Assembly: GCF_900240975.1 (NCBI RefSeq)
Contig: NZ_LT968775.1
Coordinates: 868,001-932,000 of the forward strand
Reading direction: 5' to 3'
Length of the DNA stretch: 64,000 nucleotides
From: Mycobacterium sp. 4858
Lineage (GTDB): Bacteria; Actinomycetota; Actinomycetes; Mycobacteriales; Mycobacteriaceae
The position numbers and the translations under genes were made by a program. The notes under the pieces were generated by a model. The model saw only the letters and a program-made list of their open reading frames with translations. It did not search any database and was not told where the DNA came from. Below are positions 10,530 to 19,855 of the stretch, piece by piece; the stretch's first letter is position 1; every line of letters starts with the position of its first letter.

Positions 10530-11626
10530 ACCGACGCTCCCGGGCCGACGGTGGTGAGGGCATGGTTTGCTGCCGCCAAGAGGCGCTGGCTGCGGGGGAA
10601 CTCCTTGAGTTGCGCCGTCAGCAAATCCAACGCCGGGTGCAGCGACGCCGCCGGAACGCCGCGCGCGGCGAGGATGTCGGCGGTCCAGGTGATGAAGTCG
10701 GCGAACAACGCGTCGTCGTCGGCGTACAGGCTCACGGTGAGGAAGTCGACGATGTGGCCGACGTCCTCGACGGTGTGCTGGTGCTGTTGCGTGGAGTAGG
10801 CGCGCATGGCGGGAAAGCGGTCCTCCAAGTCGGCGACGGTGGACTTGACCAGCTGCGCCGCGCTCCGGCTCACCAAGGTGTATTCCTGGTCTACCAGATG
10901 CGGCAGGTCATCGACCGGCTGGCGGTTGGGAATCCGCCTGACGGCGGGGAATCCCCGGTTCAAGCGTTCATCGGCGGTCCGGGCATCAGGCGCCCAGGCG
11001 TCGGCGCCCAGCCGACGGGCGAAGCGGCCGTCGCGGCCGAAGGCGGCGCCACCGGCCAGGACCGGAAACCCGGCGGACTGGCACGCGACGATCGCCGCGT
11101 GCGCGGTGGGCAGCCGGGTGGGGATGGAGCAGGAGAGCGCCACGACGTCCGGGCCGTGCTGGTGCAGGTGCGCGATCAAGTGCGGGGTCGGGACCTGCGC
11201 CCCGAGGAAGTCGACCTGCCAGCCGCGCAACCGCAGGACCTCCGCCAGCAGCCGCGCGGGCAAAGCGTGCCACTCGCCGTCCACGCACGCCACAGCGACT
11301 CGGCCGCCGTGGGTCACGGCTTTGCCGGCGGGGGGATGTGACAACGCGGCGATGACGCGATCGTTGATGGCCGTGGCCGCGTGTTCCTGGGCGACGCTGA
11401 TGCGGTTGGCGGCCCATTCGGTGCCCACCTTGTGCTGGACGGGGGCGATCACCTCGAGCAGCACGTCCTCCGCCGTCATGCCGGCATCCATCGCGGCGAA
11501 CACGGTGGCCGCCGCGGCGTATTCGTCGCGGTCGGTGAGCGCCCCCCAAAGTCGTTCGCGGACAAGGAGTTCGTCGGTGGCGCCGGTCGCGCGGGCGGCG
11601 GCCGAATCGGCATCGTAGGGCCTCAT
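10526..11626 (-). CDS. Cobalamin-binding sensor-like protein with C-terminal helical domain
   Basis: The 366-residue protein has an N-terminal helical cap (about 20-95) with GTEW (W71) and VAQEHAAT (E81-H82), then a Rossmann B12 domain (about 108-215) starting with VDGEWHALP, where H120 is in the cobalt-ligand position. This W / E-H / GExH combination is the one seen in CarH/LitR photoreceptors, without their DNA-binding domain. The last ~140 residues are a His-containing helical domain (QQHQHTVEDVGHIVDF) I do not recognise. The start at 11626 overlaps the phosphatase stop and the end overlaps the STAS gene, both as ATGA. I infer that it senses cobalamin or light for the partner-switching pair around it. 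Confidence 0.82.
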   Translation of the reverse strand: MRPYDADSAAARATGATDELLVRERLWGALTDRDEYAAAATVFAAMDAGMTAEDVLLEVIAPVQHKVGTEWAANRISVAQEHAATAINDRVIAALSHPPAGKAVTHGGRVAVACVDGEWHALPARLLAEVLRLRGWQVDFLGAQVPTPHLIAHLHQHGPDVVALSCSIPTRLPTAHAAIVACQSAGFPVLAGGAAFGRDGRFARRLGADAWAPDARTADERLNRGFPAVRRIPNRQPVDDLPHLVDQEYTLVSRSAAQLVKSTVADLEDRFPAMRAYSTQQHQHTVEDVGHIVDFLTVSLYADDDALFADFITWTADILAARGVPAASLHPALDLLTAQLKEFPRSQRLLAAANHALTTVGPGASV

Positions 11627-13344
11627 GCCACGTATCTGCCCCGGGTGTGGCCGTCGACGGCGCTGAGGTGGGTGCGCTGCGGGGCGGTGATGGCCACGAC
11701 CGCGATGTCGTCGTGCACCCGCTGCCCCACCCACTGCGTGGCCAGCATCAGGACGCGTTCGACGACCGCTTCGGCCGGCATCCCGGCACACCCCGTGAGC
11801 GAGGCCGCCAGCCGTTGCTCGCCGAAGAAGTCGTCGCCGAGCGGTCCGCCACGCGCCTCGGTGATTCCGTCGGTGTAGAGCAGGCACGTCTCGCCGGGCG
11901 CGAGGGACGTTTCGAACGATTGCACGGTGATGCGCTCCAGGGCGCCGACCAGCGTGCCCTTGGTGTCGGCCTCTTCCACCTGCCCGTTGTCGCGCACGAT
12001 CAAGGGCGGCGGATGCCCGGCGCAGGTCAACCGCAGCACCACCTGGCCGTCGCGGTAGGCGACCGAGGCCAGGACCAACGTGGCGAACCGGGTGTGATCC
12101 GCGCTCAACATGGCGCGGTTGAGCAGCGTGAGCACCTCCTCGTGGTCCTGGGCCAGCGGCGTCAGCGCCTGCAGCGTGTTGCGGATCTTGCCGGTCATCA
12201 CGGCGGCCTCCAGGCCCTTGCCGCACACGTCGCCCAGGACCACCAGCGTCTCGTCCTCCGGACGCGCCCCGGGGTGGAAGTCGTAGAAATCGCCGCCGAC
12301 GACCTCGTAATCCTTCGAAGCGCGGTAACCGCCGGCGAATTCGATGCCGTGCAATCCGTGCAGCGGCGGGGGCAGCAGGTCACGCATCAGCGTGCGGGTG
12401 ATGGCGGCCTGCTCGGCGTAGAGCCGCGCGGCGGACAACGCCGCCCCGGCCCGGGCGGCGAACATTCCCGCGAACATCTCGTCGTCCGCGCTGTACACCG
12501 GCCGATCGATGCACCGCAGCAACACCAACGCCCCGGCGGAAACGCCGTGGCCGGGCAGCGTCAAAATCATCACTGAGCCGACTGGGCCCGGGAAATCTTG
12601 GGGGACAAGCCATTCGGGTATTGTCGCCGGGTCGATCCAGCCCGAGGAGACCGGCGGGAACCCGTCCAGCGCCTCACTCAGGCCCGCCCCCCCCGCGGGG
12701 GCGGCGTCGACACTGCACTGCTCGACCCCCCCGGCCGCTCCGCTGTAGAAGACCGGCAGCCGCCGGCCGCGGCCCGCCGGGGCCACCAGCACCGCCGCGT
12801 CGGACAGGTGCCGGGCGGCCATCTGCACAGTCGCCTCCCGGCAGCGGTCCACGTTCAGCGACGCCGTCAACACCGAAGAAGCCTCGAGCAGGATCGCCGT
12901 GCGCTCCTGCTCCCGCGCCAGCGCCTCCTGGGCCTGACGCAACAGCTGGGCGGTGTCCTCGACCAGTGACCACGCCACCTCGCCGCTGGGTAGGACCGCG
13001 GCGTGCGCGTCGAACTTGCGGCCGCCCACGCTTCCCGAGACGACGTTTCCCGGGACGACGTTGCCCGAGACGACGCTTCCCGAGACGACGTTTCCCGAGA
13101 CGACGGACGTGTCCCGATCGACCGCAGCGGGGGCAGCCTGGATGAGACGGTCGTGTGCCCGCCAGAGCCAATCGACCGACTCGTCGATCCGGCTGCCCGG
13201 CACCGCTCCCGGCAAGAGCGATTCGGCCGACCCGCTCAGCGCCCGCACGATTCCCTCGTGATCGATGACCAGCGTGGGGCACGGTACCGCCGCCCACAAA
13301 GCGTCAAGGTCGATCTCGACGCCTAGGTGGGCACCATCATGCAT
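11623..13344 (-). CDS. RsbU/SpoIIE-type PP2C phosphatase with PAS-like and GAF domains
   Basis: The 573-residue protein has an N-terminal PAS-like region (about 15-125), a helix/coiled segment, a GAF domain (about 150-325) and a C-terminal SpoIIE/RsbU PP2C domain (about 335-560). The metal-binding motifs VVGGDFYDFH, VVLGDVCGKGLEAAVMTG, CAGHPPPL, LLYTDGITEA and HDDIAVVAI are all present, so it should be an active serine phosphatase, probably acting on a phospho-STAS protein. The PAS-like part carries a run of Gly/Val/Ser pentapeptides encoded by a DNA tandem repeat. It is the first gene of the operon. Confidence 0.9.
   Translation of the reverse strand: MHDGAHLGVEIDLDALWAAVPCPTLVIDHEGIVRALSGSAESLLPGAVPGSRIDESVDWLWRAHDRLIQAAPAAVDRDTSVVSGNVVSGSVVSGNVVPGNVVSGSVGGRKFDAHAAVLPSGEVAWSLVEDTAQLLRQAQEALAREQERTAILLEASSVLTASLNVDRCREATVQMAARHLSDAAVLVAPAGRGRRLPVFYSGAAGGVEQCSVDAAPAGGAGLSEALDGFPPVSSGWIDPATIPEWLVPQDFPGPVGSVMILTLPGHGVSAGALVLLRCIDRPVYSADDEMFAGMFAARAGAALSAARLYAEQAAITRTLMRDLLPPPLHGLHGIEFAGGYRASKDYEVVGGDFYDFHPGARPEDETLVVLGDVCGKGLEAAVMTGKIRNTLQALTPLAQDHEEVLTLLNRAMLSADHTRFATLVLASVAYRDGQVVLRLTCAGHPPPLIVRDNGQVEEADTKGTLVGALERITVQSFETSLAPGETCLLYTDGITEARGGPLGDDFFGEQRLAASLTGCAGMPAEAVVERVLMLATQWVGQRVHDDIAVVAITAPQRTHLSAVDGHTRGRYVA
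13031..13105 (-). repeat. 15-bp tandem repeat, five units, inside the phosphatase gene
   Basis: Five head-to-tail 15-base units of the form (c/t)t(t/g)cccg(a/g)gacgacg run without interruption. In the minus-strand gene they encode pentapeptides of the type V-V-S-G-N/S. Because the unit is a multiple of three, gain or loss of copies keeps the frame and would only lengthen or shorten a flexible loop in the PAS-like region. Number of units could differ between strains. Confidence 0.85.
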
Positions 13345-13547
13345 GCAATTGACCTGTCAACGGGGAAACCGGATTTCGGCTGACGCTAAGCCGACTCTAC
13401 GCGTACGGGATTGGGACAGGGGTTCGCTCGCGTCGCGGCCGCGGTGGCCGCGCATCGGACGTGCAGCGGGAGGAGCCACTTCTCGACCCCTGGCGCATGA
13501 CTTCGGCAGGCCGTCTCTCGAGGCGGGAAGCGGGCCTGCACCGCGCG

Positions 13548-13633
13548 TGTCCGAGGGGGGACTTGAACCCCCACGCCCATTAGTAGGGCACTAGCACCTC
13601 AAGCTAGCGCGTCTGCCATTCCGCCACTCGGAC
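13548..13633 (-). tRNA. tRNA-Leu (anticodon GAG)
   Basis: Read on the minus strand, the acceptor stem GTCCGAG pairs with CTCGGAC, followed by an A discriminator. The D arm has GGCGGAATGGCAGAC, the anticodon arm is CTAGC-TTGAGGT-GCTAG giving anticodon GAG, a long variable arm (a class II tRNA) follows, and the T arm has GGGGGTTCAAGTCCCCC. The 86 bases and the long variable arm fit tRNA-Leu, reading CUC/CUU codons. CCA is not encoded. The flanks 13345-13547 and 13634-13749 hold no gene that I can see. Confidence 0.97.
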
Positions 13634-13749
13634 AAGACCAACCGCATGGGTTGGCAGCTAAGGCTATCGGATTGTCTCACGTGGACCCAATCCAGCCGGG
13701 CCGCTTCGCACCGAGCCGCGCGGCGTCGGCAATGGTAGGAAAGGGGGTT

Positions 13750-15096
13750 GTGACCGCCCAGACCGAGTTCCCGGCCAATCCGCATGACGACGTGGTCGAG
13801 GTCGTCAGCAGGTTGATCCGGTTCGACACCACCAACACCGGCGAACCGGAGACGACGCGGGGCGAGGCCGAGTGCGCGCAGTGGGTCGCCGAACAGCTCG
13901 CCGAGGTCGGCTACCTACCTCAATACGTCGAGTCCGGCGCCCCGGGCCGCGGCAATGTGATCGCCCGCCTCGCGGGCGCCGACAGCTCACGCGGGGCCCT
14001 ACTCATCCACGGGCACCTCGACGTGGTGCCGGCCGAGCCAGCCGAGTGGAGCGTCCACCCCTTCTCCGGCGCGGTCAAGGACGGCTTCGTCTGGGGTCGC
14101 GGCGCGGTAGACATGAAGGACATGGTCGGCATGATGATCGTGGTGGCCCGGCAGCTGAAGCGGGCCGGGATCGTGCCGCCGCGCGATCTGGTGTTCGCCT
14201 TCCTCGCCGACGAGGAGCACGGCGGCACTTTCGGGGCGCAATGGCTGGTCGACAATCGGCCCGACCTCTTCGAAGGCGTTACCGAGGCGATCGGCGAGGT
14301 GGGCGGGTTCTCGCTGACTGTGCCGCGCCGCGACGGGGGCGAACGAAGGCTCTATCTGATCGAGACGGCCGAGAAGGGCCTGTCGTGGATGCGGCTCACC
14401 GCCCGCGGCCCGGCCGGGCACGGATCGATGGTGCATGACCAGAACGCCGTCACCGCCGTCGCCGAGGCAGTGGCGCGGCTCGGCCGGCACCGATTCCCGC
14501 TCGTGCTCACCGACACCGTCGCCCAGTTCCTGGCCGCCGTCAGCGAGGAGACCGGGCTGACGTTCGACGTCGAGTCGGGCGACCTGGCGGGAGCGATCGA
14601 GAAGCTCGGGCCCATGGCCCGCATGCTCAAGGCCGTGCTCCACGACACCGCCAACCCGACCATGCTCAAGGCCGGGTACAAGGCCAACGTCGTCCCCGCG
14701 ACGGCGGAAGCGGTGATCGACTGCCGAATCCTGCCGGGCCGCAAGGCGGCGTTCGAGGCCGAGGTCGACGAGCTGCTCGGGCCGGACGTGACCCGCGAGT
14801 GGATCAAGGACTTCTCGTCCTATGAGACCAGCTTCGACGGCGACCTGGTGGACGCCATGAACGCCGCCGTGCTGGCTCTGGACCCGGATGGCCGCACGGT
14901 GCCCTACATGCTGTCCGGTGGAACCGATGCAAAAGCCTTCGCGCGCTTGGGGATTCGCTGTTTCGGTTTCAGCCCCCTGCGATTGCCGCCGGACCTCGAC
15001 TTCACCGCGTTGTTCCATGGGGTCGACGAGCGGGTACCCGTGGATGCGCTGAGGTTCGGCACCGATGTACTGGCACACTTCCTGACACACTGCTGA
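13750..15096 (+). CDS. dapE2: M20-family metallopeptidase, DapE2-like
   Basis: The protein belongs to the M20 zinc peptidase family and corresponds to Rv2141c, annotated as a probable ArgE/DapE-type deacylase. Its true substrate is unproven. Metal-site motifs are [10 protein letters not shown] (His, Asp), GAVDMKDM (bridging Asp), ADEEHGG (catalytic Glu and metal Glu) and a C-terminal [13 protein letters not shown], with a dimerisation domain between. The GTG at 13750 follows AGGAAAGG and gives 448 residues, the family length; an in-frame extension upstream to 13651 runs toward the tRNA and is rejected. Confidence 0.88.
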   Translation: MTAQTEFPANPHDDVVEVVSRLIRFDTTNTGEPETTRGEAECAQWVAEQLAEVGYLPQYVESGAPGRGNVIARLAGADSSRGALLIHGHLDVVPAEPAEWSVHPFSGAVKDGFVWGRGAVDMKDMVGMMIVVARQLKRAGIVPPRDLVFAFLADEEHGGTFGAQWLVDNRPDLFEGVTEAIGEVGGFSLTVPRRDGGERRLYLIETAEKGLSWMRLTARGPAGHGSMVHDQNAVTAVAEAVARLGRHRFPLVLTDTVAQFLAAVSEETGLTFDVESGDLAGAIEKLGPMARMLKAVLHDTANPTMLKAGYKANVVPATAEAVIDCRILPGRKAAFEAEVDELLGPDVTREWIKDFSSYETSFDGDLVDAMNAAVLALDPDGRTVPYMLSGGTDAKAFARLGIRCFGFSPLRLPPDLDFTALFHGVDERVPVDALRFGTDVLAHFLTHC

Positions 15097-15140
15097 CTGA
15101 AACACAGCTGAAGACACGACACGCAACGAGAGGATCGCCC

Positions 15141-15671
15141 ATGAGCACCGCGCCCGACCCGTACGCCGCGCTGCCGAAGCTGCCGTCGTTCACCCTGACG
15201 TCGGAATCGATCACCGACGGCCAGCCCCTGGCCATGCCGCAGGTCAGCGGGATCATGGGCGCGGGCGGAGAAGACGTCAGCCCGCAGTTGAGCTGGTCCG
15301 GATTCCCGGGTGAGACGCGCAGCTTCGCCGTCACCGTCTACGACCCCGACGCCCCGACGGCCTCGGGATTCTGGCACTGGGCGGTGGCCAACCTGCCGGC
15401 CGACGTCACCGAACTGCCCGCGGGCGCGGGGGATGGGAGCAACCTGCCCGGTGACGCGCTGACGCTGGTGAACGACGCCGGGATGCGCCGCTACCTCGGC
15501 GCCGCGCCGCCGCCCGGGCATGGGCCGCACCGGTACTACGTCGCCGTGCACGCCGTGGACGTCGACAAGCTCGACCTGAGCGAGGATGCCAGCCCCGCCT
15601 ACCTGGGCTTCAACCTGTTCCAGCACGCGATAGCCCGCGCCGTCATTCACGGCGTCTACGAGCAGAAGTAG
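15141..15671 (+). CDS. YbhB/YbcL-type PEBP-family protein
   Basis: The 176-residue protein is a phosphatidylethanolamine-binding (PEBP/Raf-kinase-inhibitor-like) fold protein, the counterpart of Rv2140c. Key segments are [33 protein letters not shown] (the DPDxP and GxxHW anion-binding elements) and [18 protein letters not shown]. It is expected to be a soluble cytoplasmic protein; the ligand in bacteria is not established. The ATG is preceded by GAGAGG. It probably follows dapE2 on one transcript. Confidence 0.9.
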   Translation: MSTAPDPYAALPKLPSFTLTSESITDGQPLAMPQVSGIMGAGGEDVSPQLSWSGFPGETRSFAVTVYDPDAPTASGFWHWAVANLPADVTELPAGAGDGSNLPGDALTLVNDAGMRRYLGAAPPPGHGPHRYYVAVHAVDVDKLDLSEDASPAYLGFNLFQHAIARAVIHGVYEQK

Positions 15672-15717
15672 GCGCGGGGGGCGCTTCACCCTTCTTGTCG
15701 GTGGGACGTCGTATTAT

Positions 15718-15733
15718 TCGAACATGCGTTCGA
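15718..15733 (+). promoter_or_regulatory. LexA (SOS) box
   Basis: TCGAACATGCGTTCGA matches the mycobacterial LexA box TCGAAC-N4-GTTCGA at every fixed position. It lies 46 bases after the PEBP gene and upstream of the 13E12-type gene. Several 13E12-family genes in M. tuberculosis are known LexA targets, so DNA-damage induction of the downstream gene is likely. An ATG sits inside the box at 15724. Confidence 0.9.
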
Positions 15734-15909
15734 GTGATGGTTATGGTCGGTTCACCGCCGTACTCGACGAAGTCGAGACGGCGCGAGATCCGTTCCTCGA
15801 GTCCGTCGACTCTCTGGCCGGAGCCCAGCTGCTCGCGGCACTGGACGCTCTCATCTATGAGTTGTCCAGCCCGTTCGGGCGGCCAGGCGGGCGGCGCACG
15901 TGGCATTGA
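15724..15909 (+). CDS. Small open frame beginning inside the LexA box
   Basis: A 61-codon frame starts at the ATG inside the LexA box with MRSS and overlaps the start of the next gene by ten bases in another frame. I recall other 13E12-family proteins beginning with MRSS, which would follow directly from an ATG embedded in the box. The sequence ([28 protein letters not shown]) looks protein-like but is not one I can place. It may be the displaced N-terminus of the following gene after a frameshift, a leader peptide, or chance. Confidence 0.35.
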   Translation: MRSSDGYGRFTAVLDEVETARDPFLESVDSLAGAQLLAALDALIYELSSPFGRPGGRRTWH

Positions 15910-17288
15910 CGGACCGCGAGGAGATCCAGCAAGACGTCGACGCCCTGCGCACCGTGGTCTCCCGATTCCAGGGGCATTCTTACGAGGCACTGACCAATCC
16001 GGAGCGGTTGCGGTTGTTGGAGGTGCTCGAGTGTGAGACGCGCCGGTTGCAGACGCCGCAACATCAGCTGATCAATCAGCTTGGCGAGCAGGCGGATTCG
16101 TCCGAGTTGGGTGGCAAGCTGTCGTGGGCGTTGGCCGATCGGTTGAACATCACTCGCGGAGAGGCCAGCCGCCGCATCGCTGAGGCCGCGGACCTCGGCC
16201 CTCGTCGGGCGCTCACCGGTGAGCCGCTGGCGCCGGTGTTGCCCGCCACGGCGGCGGCCCAGCGCGGCGGGGCCATCGGGGCCGACCACGTCGCGGAGAT
16301 CCGGCGGTTTTTCCGCCAACTACCCGACTGCGTCGACATCGACACGCGTGAGCACGCCGAGAAACACCTGGCGTCCGAGGCCGCCCACTATCGCCCCGAT
16401 GAACTCGCCAAGCTCGCTCGCCACCTGATGGACTGCCTCAATCCCGACGGCAACTACACCGATGCCGACCGGGCGCGCGCCCGCGGCCTGGTGCTGGGGC
16501 ATCAGCAGGCCGACGGCATGTCCAAGCTGAGCGGGTGGCTCACGCCGGAGGCGCGGGCCACCTGGGAGGCGGTGTTGGCCAAGCTGGCCGCGCCCGGGAT
16601 GTGCAACCCCGACGACCTGACACCGGTGGTCGATGGACCGGCCACCGAGGAAGCCATCGAGCGCGATACCCGCAGCCACGCCCAGCGCAACCACGACGGC
16701 CTCAACGCCGCCCTGCGCGCCGTGTTGGCCAGCGGCACACTGGGCCGGCACAACGGGATGCCGGCGACGATCGTCGTCACGACCACGCTGAGCGAGCTCG
16801 AGGCCGCCGCGGGCAAGGGCCTCACCGGCGGGGGCACCGTGCTGCCGATGTCCGACGTGATCCGCCTGGCCCGCCACGCTCGTCACTATCTGGCCGTCTT
16901 CGACAAGGGCAAGGCGGGGGCGCTGTATCACGGCAAGCGCCTGGCCTCACCCGGCCAGCGAATTGTGTTGTACGCCAAGGATCGCGGCTGCTCGGCCCCG
17001 GGCTGCGATGTGCCGGGCTACTACTGCGAAGTCCACCATGTCGAGGACTGGGCCGGCACCCACCGCACTGACATCGATCAACTCACCCTGGCCTGCGGAC
17101 CCCACCACCGCCTGCTCGAGAAGGGCTGGACCACCCGAAAACGCGCCAACGGCGACACCGACTGGATCCCACCGCCGCACCTTGACCGCGGGCAGCCCCG
17201 CGTCAACACCTTCCACCACCCGGAAAAGGTGCTGGGCGAGAGCGATGACGAGGATGACGAAGAAGCCGACGAAGAAGGCGCGGCTTAA
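15900..17288 (+). CDS. 13E12-repeat family protein (DUF222 plus HNH endonuclease domain)
   Basis: The 462-residue protein has an N-terminal DUF222 domain (about 20-310) and a C-terminal HNH module, [21 protein letters not shown] ... ACGPHHRL, followed by an acidic tail ([12 protein letters not shown]). Members of this mycobacterial multicopy family are SOS-induced and presumed nucleases of unknown target. The central Asn of a typical HNH site is not evident ([10 protein letters not shown]). The GTG start at 15900 gives a normal N-terminus but has a weak ribosome site. It ends tail to tail with pyrD, overlapping by four bases. Confidence 0.88.
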   Translation: MALTDREEIQQDVDALRTVVSRFQGHSYEALTNPERLRLLEVLECETRRLQTPQHQLINQLGEQADSSELGGKLSWALADRLNITRGEASRRIAEAADLGPRRALTGEPLAPVLPATAAAQRGGAIGADHVAEIRRFFRQLPDCVDIDTREHAEKHLASEAAHYRPDELAKLARHLMDCLNPDGNYTDADRARARGLVLGHQQADGMSKLSGWLTPEARATWEAVLAKLAAPGMCNPDDLTPVVDGPATEEAIERDTRSHAQRNHDGLNAALRAVLASGTLGRHNGMPATIVVTTTLSELEAAAGKGLTGGGTVLPMSDVIRLARHARHYLAVFDKGKAGALYHGKRLASPGQRIVLYAKDRGCSAPGCDVPGYYCEVHHVEDWAGTHRTDIDQLTLACGPHHRLLEKGWTTRKRANGDTDWIPPPHLDRGQPRVNTFHHPEKVLGESDDEDDEEADEEGAA

Positions 17289-18406
17289 CTCGCCGCCCCG
17301 CCGGCCTTGGGCGCCGCCGAGCCGACCGCATCGCTGAGCGAGGCGAACCCGCCCTCGCGCAGCCGGCGTGCGATGCCGTCGTGAATCCGCTTGGGCCACA
17401 GGCCTCCTCCGTAGATGAAGCCCGTATAGCCCTGCAGCAGCGACGCGCCGGCGGTGATCCGTTCCCACGCGTCGTCGGCCGTCTCGATGCCCCCGACGCT
17501 GATCAGCACCAGGCGATCGCCCACCCTGCCGTGGAGCCGGCGCAGCACCTCGGCAGAGCGGTGCGCCACCGGCGGCCCGGAGATGCCGCCGGGACCCAGC
17601 GCGTCGATCCCCGGCGTCTTCAACCCGTCGCGCGACACGGTGGTGTTGGTGGCGACGATCCCGGCCAGGCCCAGCTCGACGGCCAGGTCGGCGACGTCGT
17701 CGAGATCGGCGTCGGAAAGGTCGGGCGCGATCTTCACCAGGACCGGCGTGCAGGTGACGGAGGCCTCGGCGAGCACGGCGGTCAGGATGGGCCGCAGCGA
17801 CTCGACGGCCTGCAGGTCGCGCAGGCCCGGCGTGTTCGGTGAGCTGACGTTGACCACCAAATACGACGCCAGCGGCCCGACCAATCGGGCGCTGGCCCGG
17901 TAGTCGTCGACGGCGTCGGCGGCCGGCGTGGACTTCGTCTTGCCGATGTTGACCCCGATCGGGATGTCGGGGCGGTGACGCGCGAGCTGGATCGCAAGCG
18001 CCCCCGCACCAAGGTTGTTGAAGCCCATCCGATTCAGCAGGGCGCGGTCGGCGGGCAGCCGGAACATGCGCGGGGGCGGGTTGCCCGGCTGCGCGTTCGC
18101 CGTGACGGTCCCGACCTCCGCGTACCCGAAGCCCAGCGCCCCCCAGGTCAGTAAGCCCTTGCCGTCCTTGTCGAAGCCGGCGGCCAGCCCGAGCGGCCCC
18201 GGGAAACGCACCCCGAACACCGTGCTCGCCAGCACCGGATCGGTTGGTCCCAGCAGGCGGTGCAACAGCCGACGCGCCAAGCCGAGGACGGTGGCGCCGC
18301 GCAGCACCGCGAAAACCAGCGTGTGGATGCGCTCGGGCGGAACCAGGAAAAACAGGCGTCGGACCAGGCCGTAGACCAAGCCTTCGCGGGGTTGGGTCAC
18401 CGTCAC
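17285..18406 (-). CDS. pyrD: Dihydroorotate dehydrogenase (quinone), class 2
   Basis: PyrD oxidises dihydroorotate to orotate in pyrimidine synthesis, passing electrons to membrane quinone through FMN. The 373-residue protein has the class 2 N-terminal amphipathic helices ([23 protein letters not shown]), FMN and substrate motifs [39 protein letters not shown], the [15 protein letters not shown] segment with the catalytic Ser, KIAPDL, and ISVGGI near the phosphate site. The GTG start overlaps the DUF5703 gene stop as GTGA. Confidence 0.96.
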   Translation of the reverse strand: MTVTQPREGLVYGLVRRLFFLVPPERIHTLVFAVLRGATVLGLARRLLHRLLGPTDPVLASTVFGVRFPGPLGLAAGFDKDGKGLLTWGALGFGYAEVGTVTANAQPGNPPPRMFRLPADRALLNRMGFNNLGAGALAIQLARHRPDIPIGVNIGKTKSTPAADAVDDYRASARLVGPLASYLVVNVSSPNTPGLRDLQAVESLRPILTAVLAEASVTCTPVLVKIAPDLSDADLDDVADLAVELGLAGIVATNTTVSRDGLKTPGIDALGPGGISGPPVAHRSAEVLRRLHGRVGDRLVLISVGGIETADDAWERITAGASLLQGYTGFIYGGGLWPKRIHDGIARRLREGGFASLSDAVGSAAPKAGGAAS

Positions 18407-18657
18407 AGTTGCGGCTGGTCGGGTCGCCGGTTGTCCAGTCGAGATTTCTTCCGGCGCAACAACACTCGCCTGCTACCGTCGGTGTAAAGCCGCACCCGGG
18501 TGAGCTCCCAGCCCCGGTATTCGGCCTCGATGGACAGCCGGATGGACGCGCTGACGCGGGTCACTTCGGGTGGCAGGCGCAGCGGCACCCACTCGTATTC
18601 GTCGGACAGTTCGGTGTCCCAGCCCGCAGGCAGCTGACCTCGGCGCGGCGCGGTCAA
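18403..18657 (-). CDS. DUF5703-like small conserved protein
   Basis: An 84-residue basic protein with the block [21 protein letters not shown] then [22 protein letters not shown], which I recognise as the short actinobacterial family DUF5703. No function is known. The start is TTG, overlapping the lppL stop as TTGA, and the end overlaps the pyrD GTG, so lppL, this gene and pyrD look like one translationally coupled unit. Confidence 0.72.
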   Translation of the reverse strand: MTAPRRGQLPAGWDTELSDEYEWVPLRLPPEVTRVSASIRLSIEAEYRGWELTRVRLYTDGSRRVLLRRKKSRLDNRRPDQPQL

Positions 18658-19745
18658 CGCCCACCCGCCGCGTGTTCGATGACCTGGACCCCCGCACCGG
18701 ACCCCGACACCACGTACAAGGTGTCTGACGCTTCGTCGAAGGCCAGGGAATTCGGTTGCTGCACGGTTGGGTAACGCACCTTTTCGACGGGAATTCCGGT
18801 GGACAGATCGTAACCAATGACCATATTAGAAGCGGTCTGCGAAACCCAGGCCAATGCGCGCGAGCCGGTCAGGCCGTAGGGCGCCTGGGGCACCGGATAG
18901 GCCTGGCGCAGGATCAGCGGGTCGACGCCGTACGCCAGGAGCTGGCCGCCGCGGGTGTCGGCGACCAGAATCCGGCCCCAGGGGTCCGCGGCCATGGTGG
19001 TCGCCCCCTCGCCGGCCCGCAACGCCTGCTGGACTCGACCGTCGGCGCCGATGGTGGTCACCGACGTCTGCCCCCGGTCCAGGACAGCTGTCGTATTACC
19101 TTGTGTGGCAAGGCAATCGACGCGTGCGAAGATCTTGGTCCGGCTACCGATGGTCGCGGTGGCGGCGGCCCCGGGGGCGGGAGAAGCTGGTGTGGGAGAA
19201 GCAGGAGAAGAGAGGGTATAGACGGCCCCGTCGGCGCTGCCCAGCACCAGTTTGCCGTCGGCACGTTGGGCGACCGCGGTGAAATCGGTCTGCTGCGCGT
19301 CGGTGACGTTCACCTGGCCCGTATGGCCGGTGCCCAGGTCGACCACGAAATAGCCGCCCCGCGCGGCGAGGTAGACGGTGCCGTGGCCGTCATCGGTCAT
19401 GGCGGTCGCCGGGCCCGGCAGGTCGATGACCCGCGCCGCGGCCTTCGGGTCATCGAAGACGGCGACGCTGCCCGGCCCCGCCGGGGCGGCGCCGGGCGCC
19501 AGCACCGTCAGTCGGCGGGCGGCGCCGTCGAAGGCGGCCGCGACGGCGTGGATCGGCAGTGGGCGAACCGTGCCGGCGGGGTTCTGTGACGCCGGCGGGG
19601 AGACGGCGGCCGCGGCCGGTTCGATGGTGGGCGGCGCGGATTTGAATGTATTCGACGAACAACCGGTCACCGCGGCCAGCAAAATCGCGAATCCGATCAC
19701 ACGGCAATGAGCTGTGGGTTGATTACGCCCGTGCAATGACAGCAA
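18654..19745 (-). CDS. lppL: Probable lipoprotein LppL, beta-propeller type
   Basis: The protein has a short signal peptide and lipobox AVTGC, so Cys at about position 29 would be lipidated. The rest is a Gly/Asp/Val-rich chain with repeats of the NHL/YVTN kind (MAADPWGRILVADTRGGQLLAYG, NSLAFDEASDTLYVVSGSGAGVQVIE), suggesting an extracytoplasmic beta-propeller. An insert of Ser/Pro/Ala (SSPASPTPASPAPG) lies mid-protein. It corresponds to Rv2138. The start is uncertain: TTG at 19745 or a nearby internal TTG. The gap to 19856 holds divergent promoters. Confidence 0.82.
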   Translation of the reverse strand: MLSLHGRNQPTAHCRVIGFAILLAAVTGCSSNTFKSAPPTIEPAAAAVSPPASQNPAGTVRPLPIHAVAAAFDGAARRLTVLAPGAAPAGPGSVAVFDDPKAAARVIDLPGPATAMTDDGHGTVYLAARGGYFVVDLGTGHTGQVNVTDAQQTDFTAVAQRADGKLVLGSADGAVYTLSSPASPTPASPAPGAAATATIGSRTKIFARVDCLATQGNTTAVLDRGQTSVTTIGADGRVQQALRAGEGATTMAADPWGRILVADTRGGQLLAYGVDPLILRQAYPVPQAPYGLTGSRALAWVSQTASNMVIGYDLSTGIPVEKVRYPTVQQPNSLAFDEASDTLYVVSGSGAGVQVIEHAAGGR

Positions 19746-19855
19746 CTATCTTCCCTTGTGCGACGACTGTAGGCCTTCCACTTTAAGGAACGCCTTCGCA
19801 TCCAATATGGCCATGTCGCGCACATCAAGCCTCGGGGGCGAGGTATCGTCGGCTT

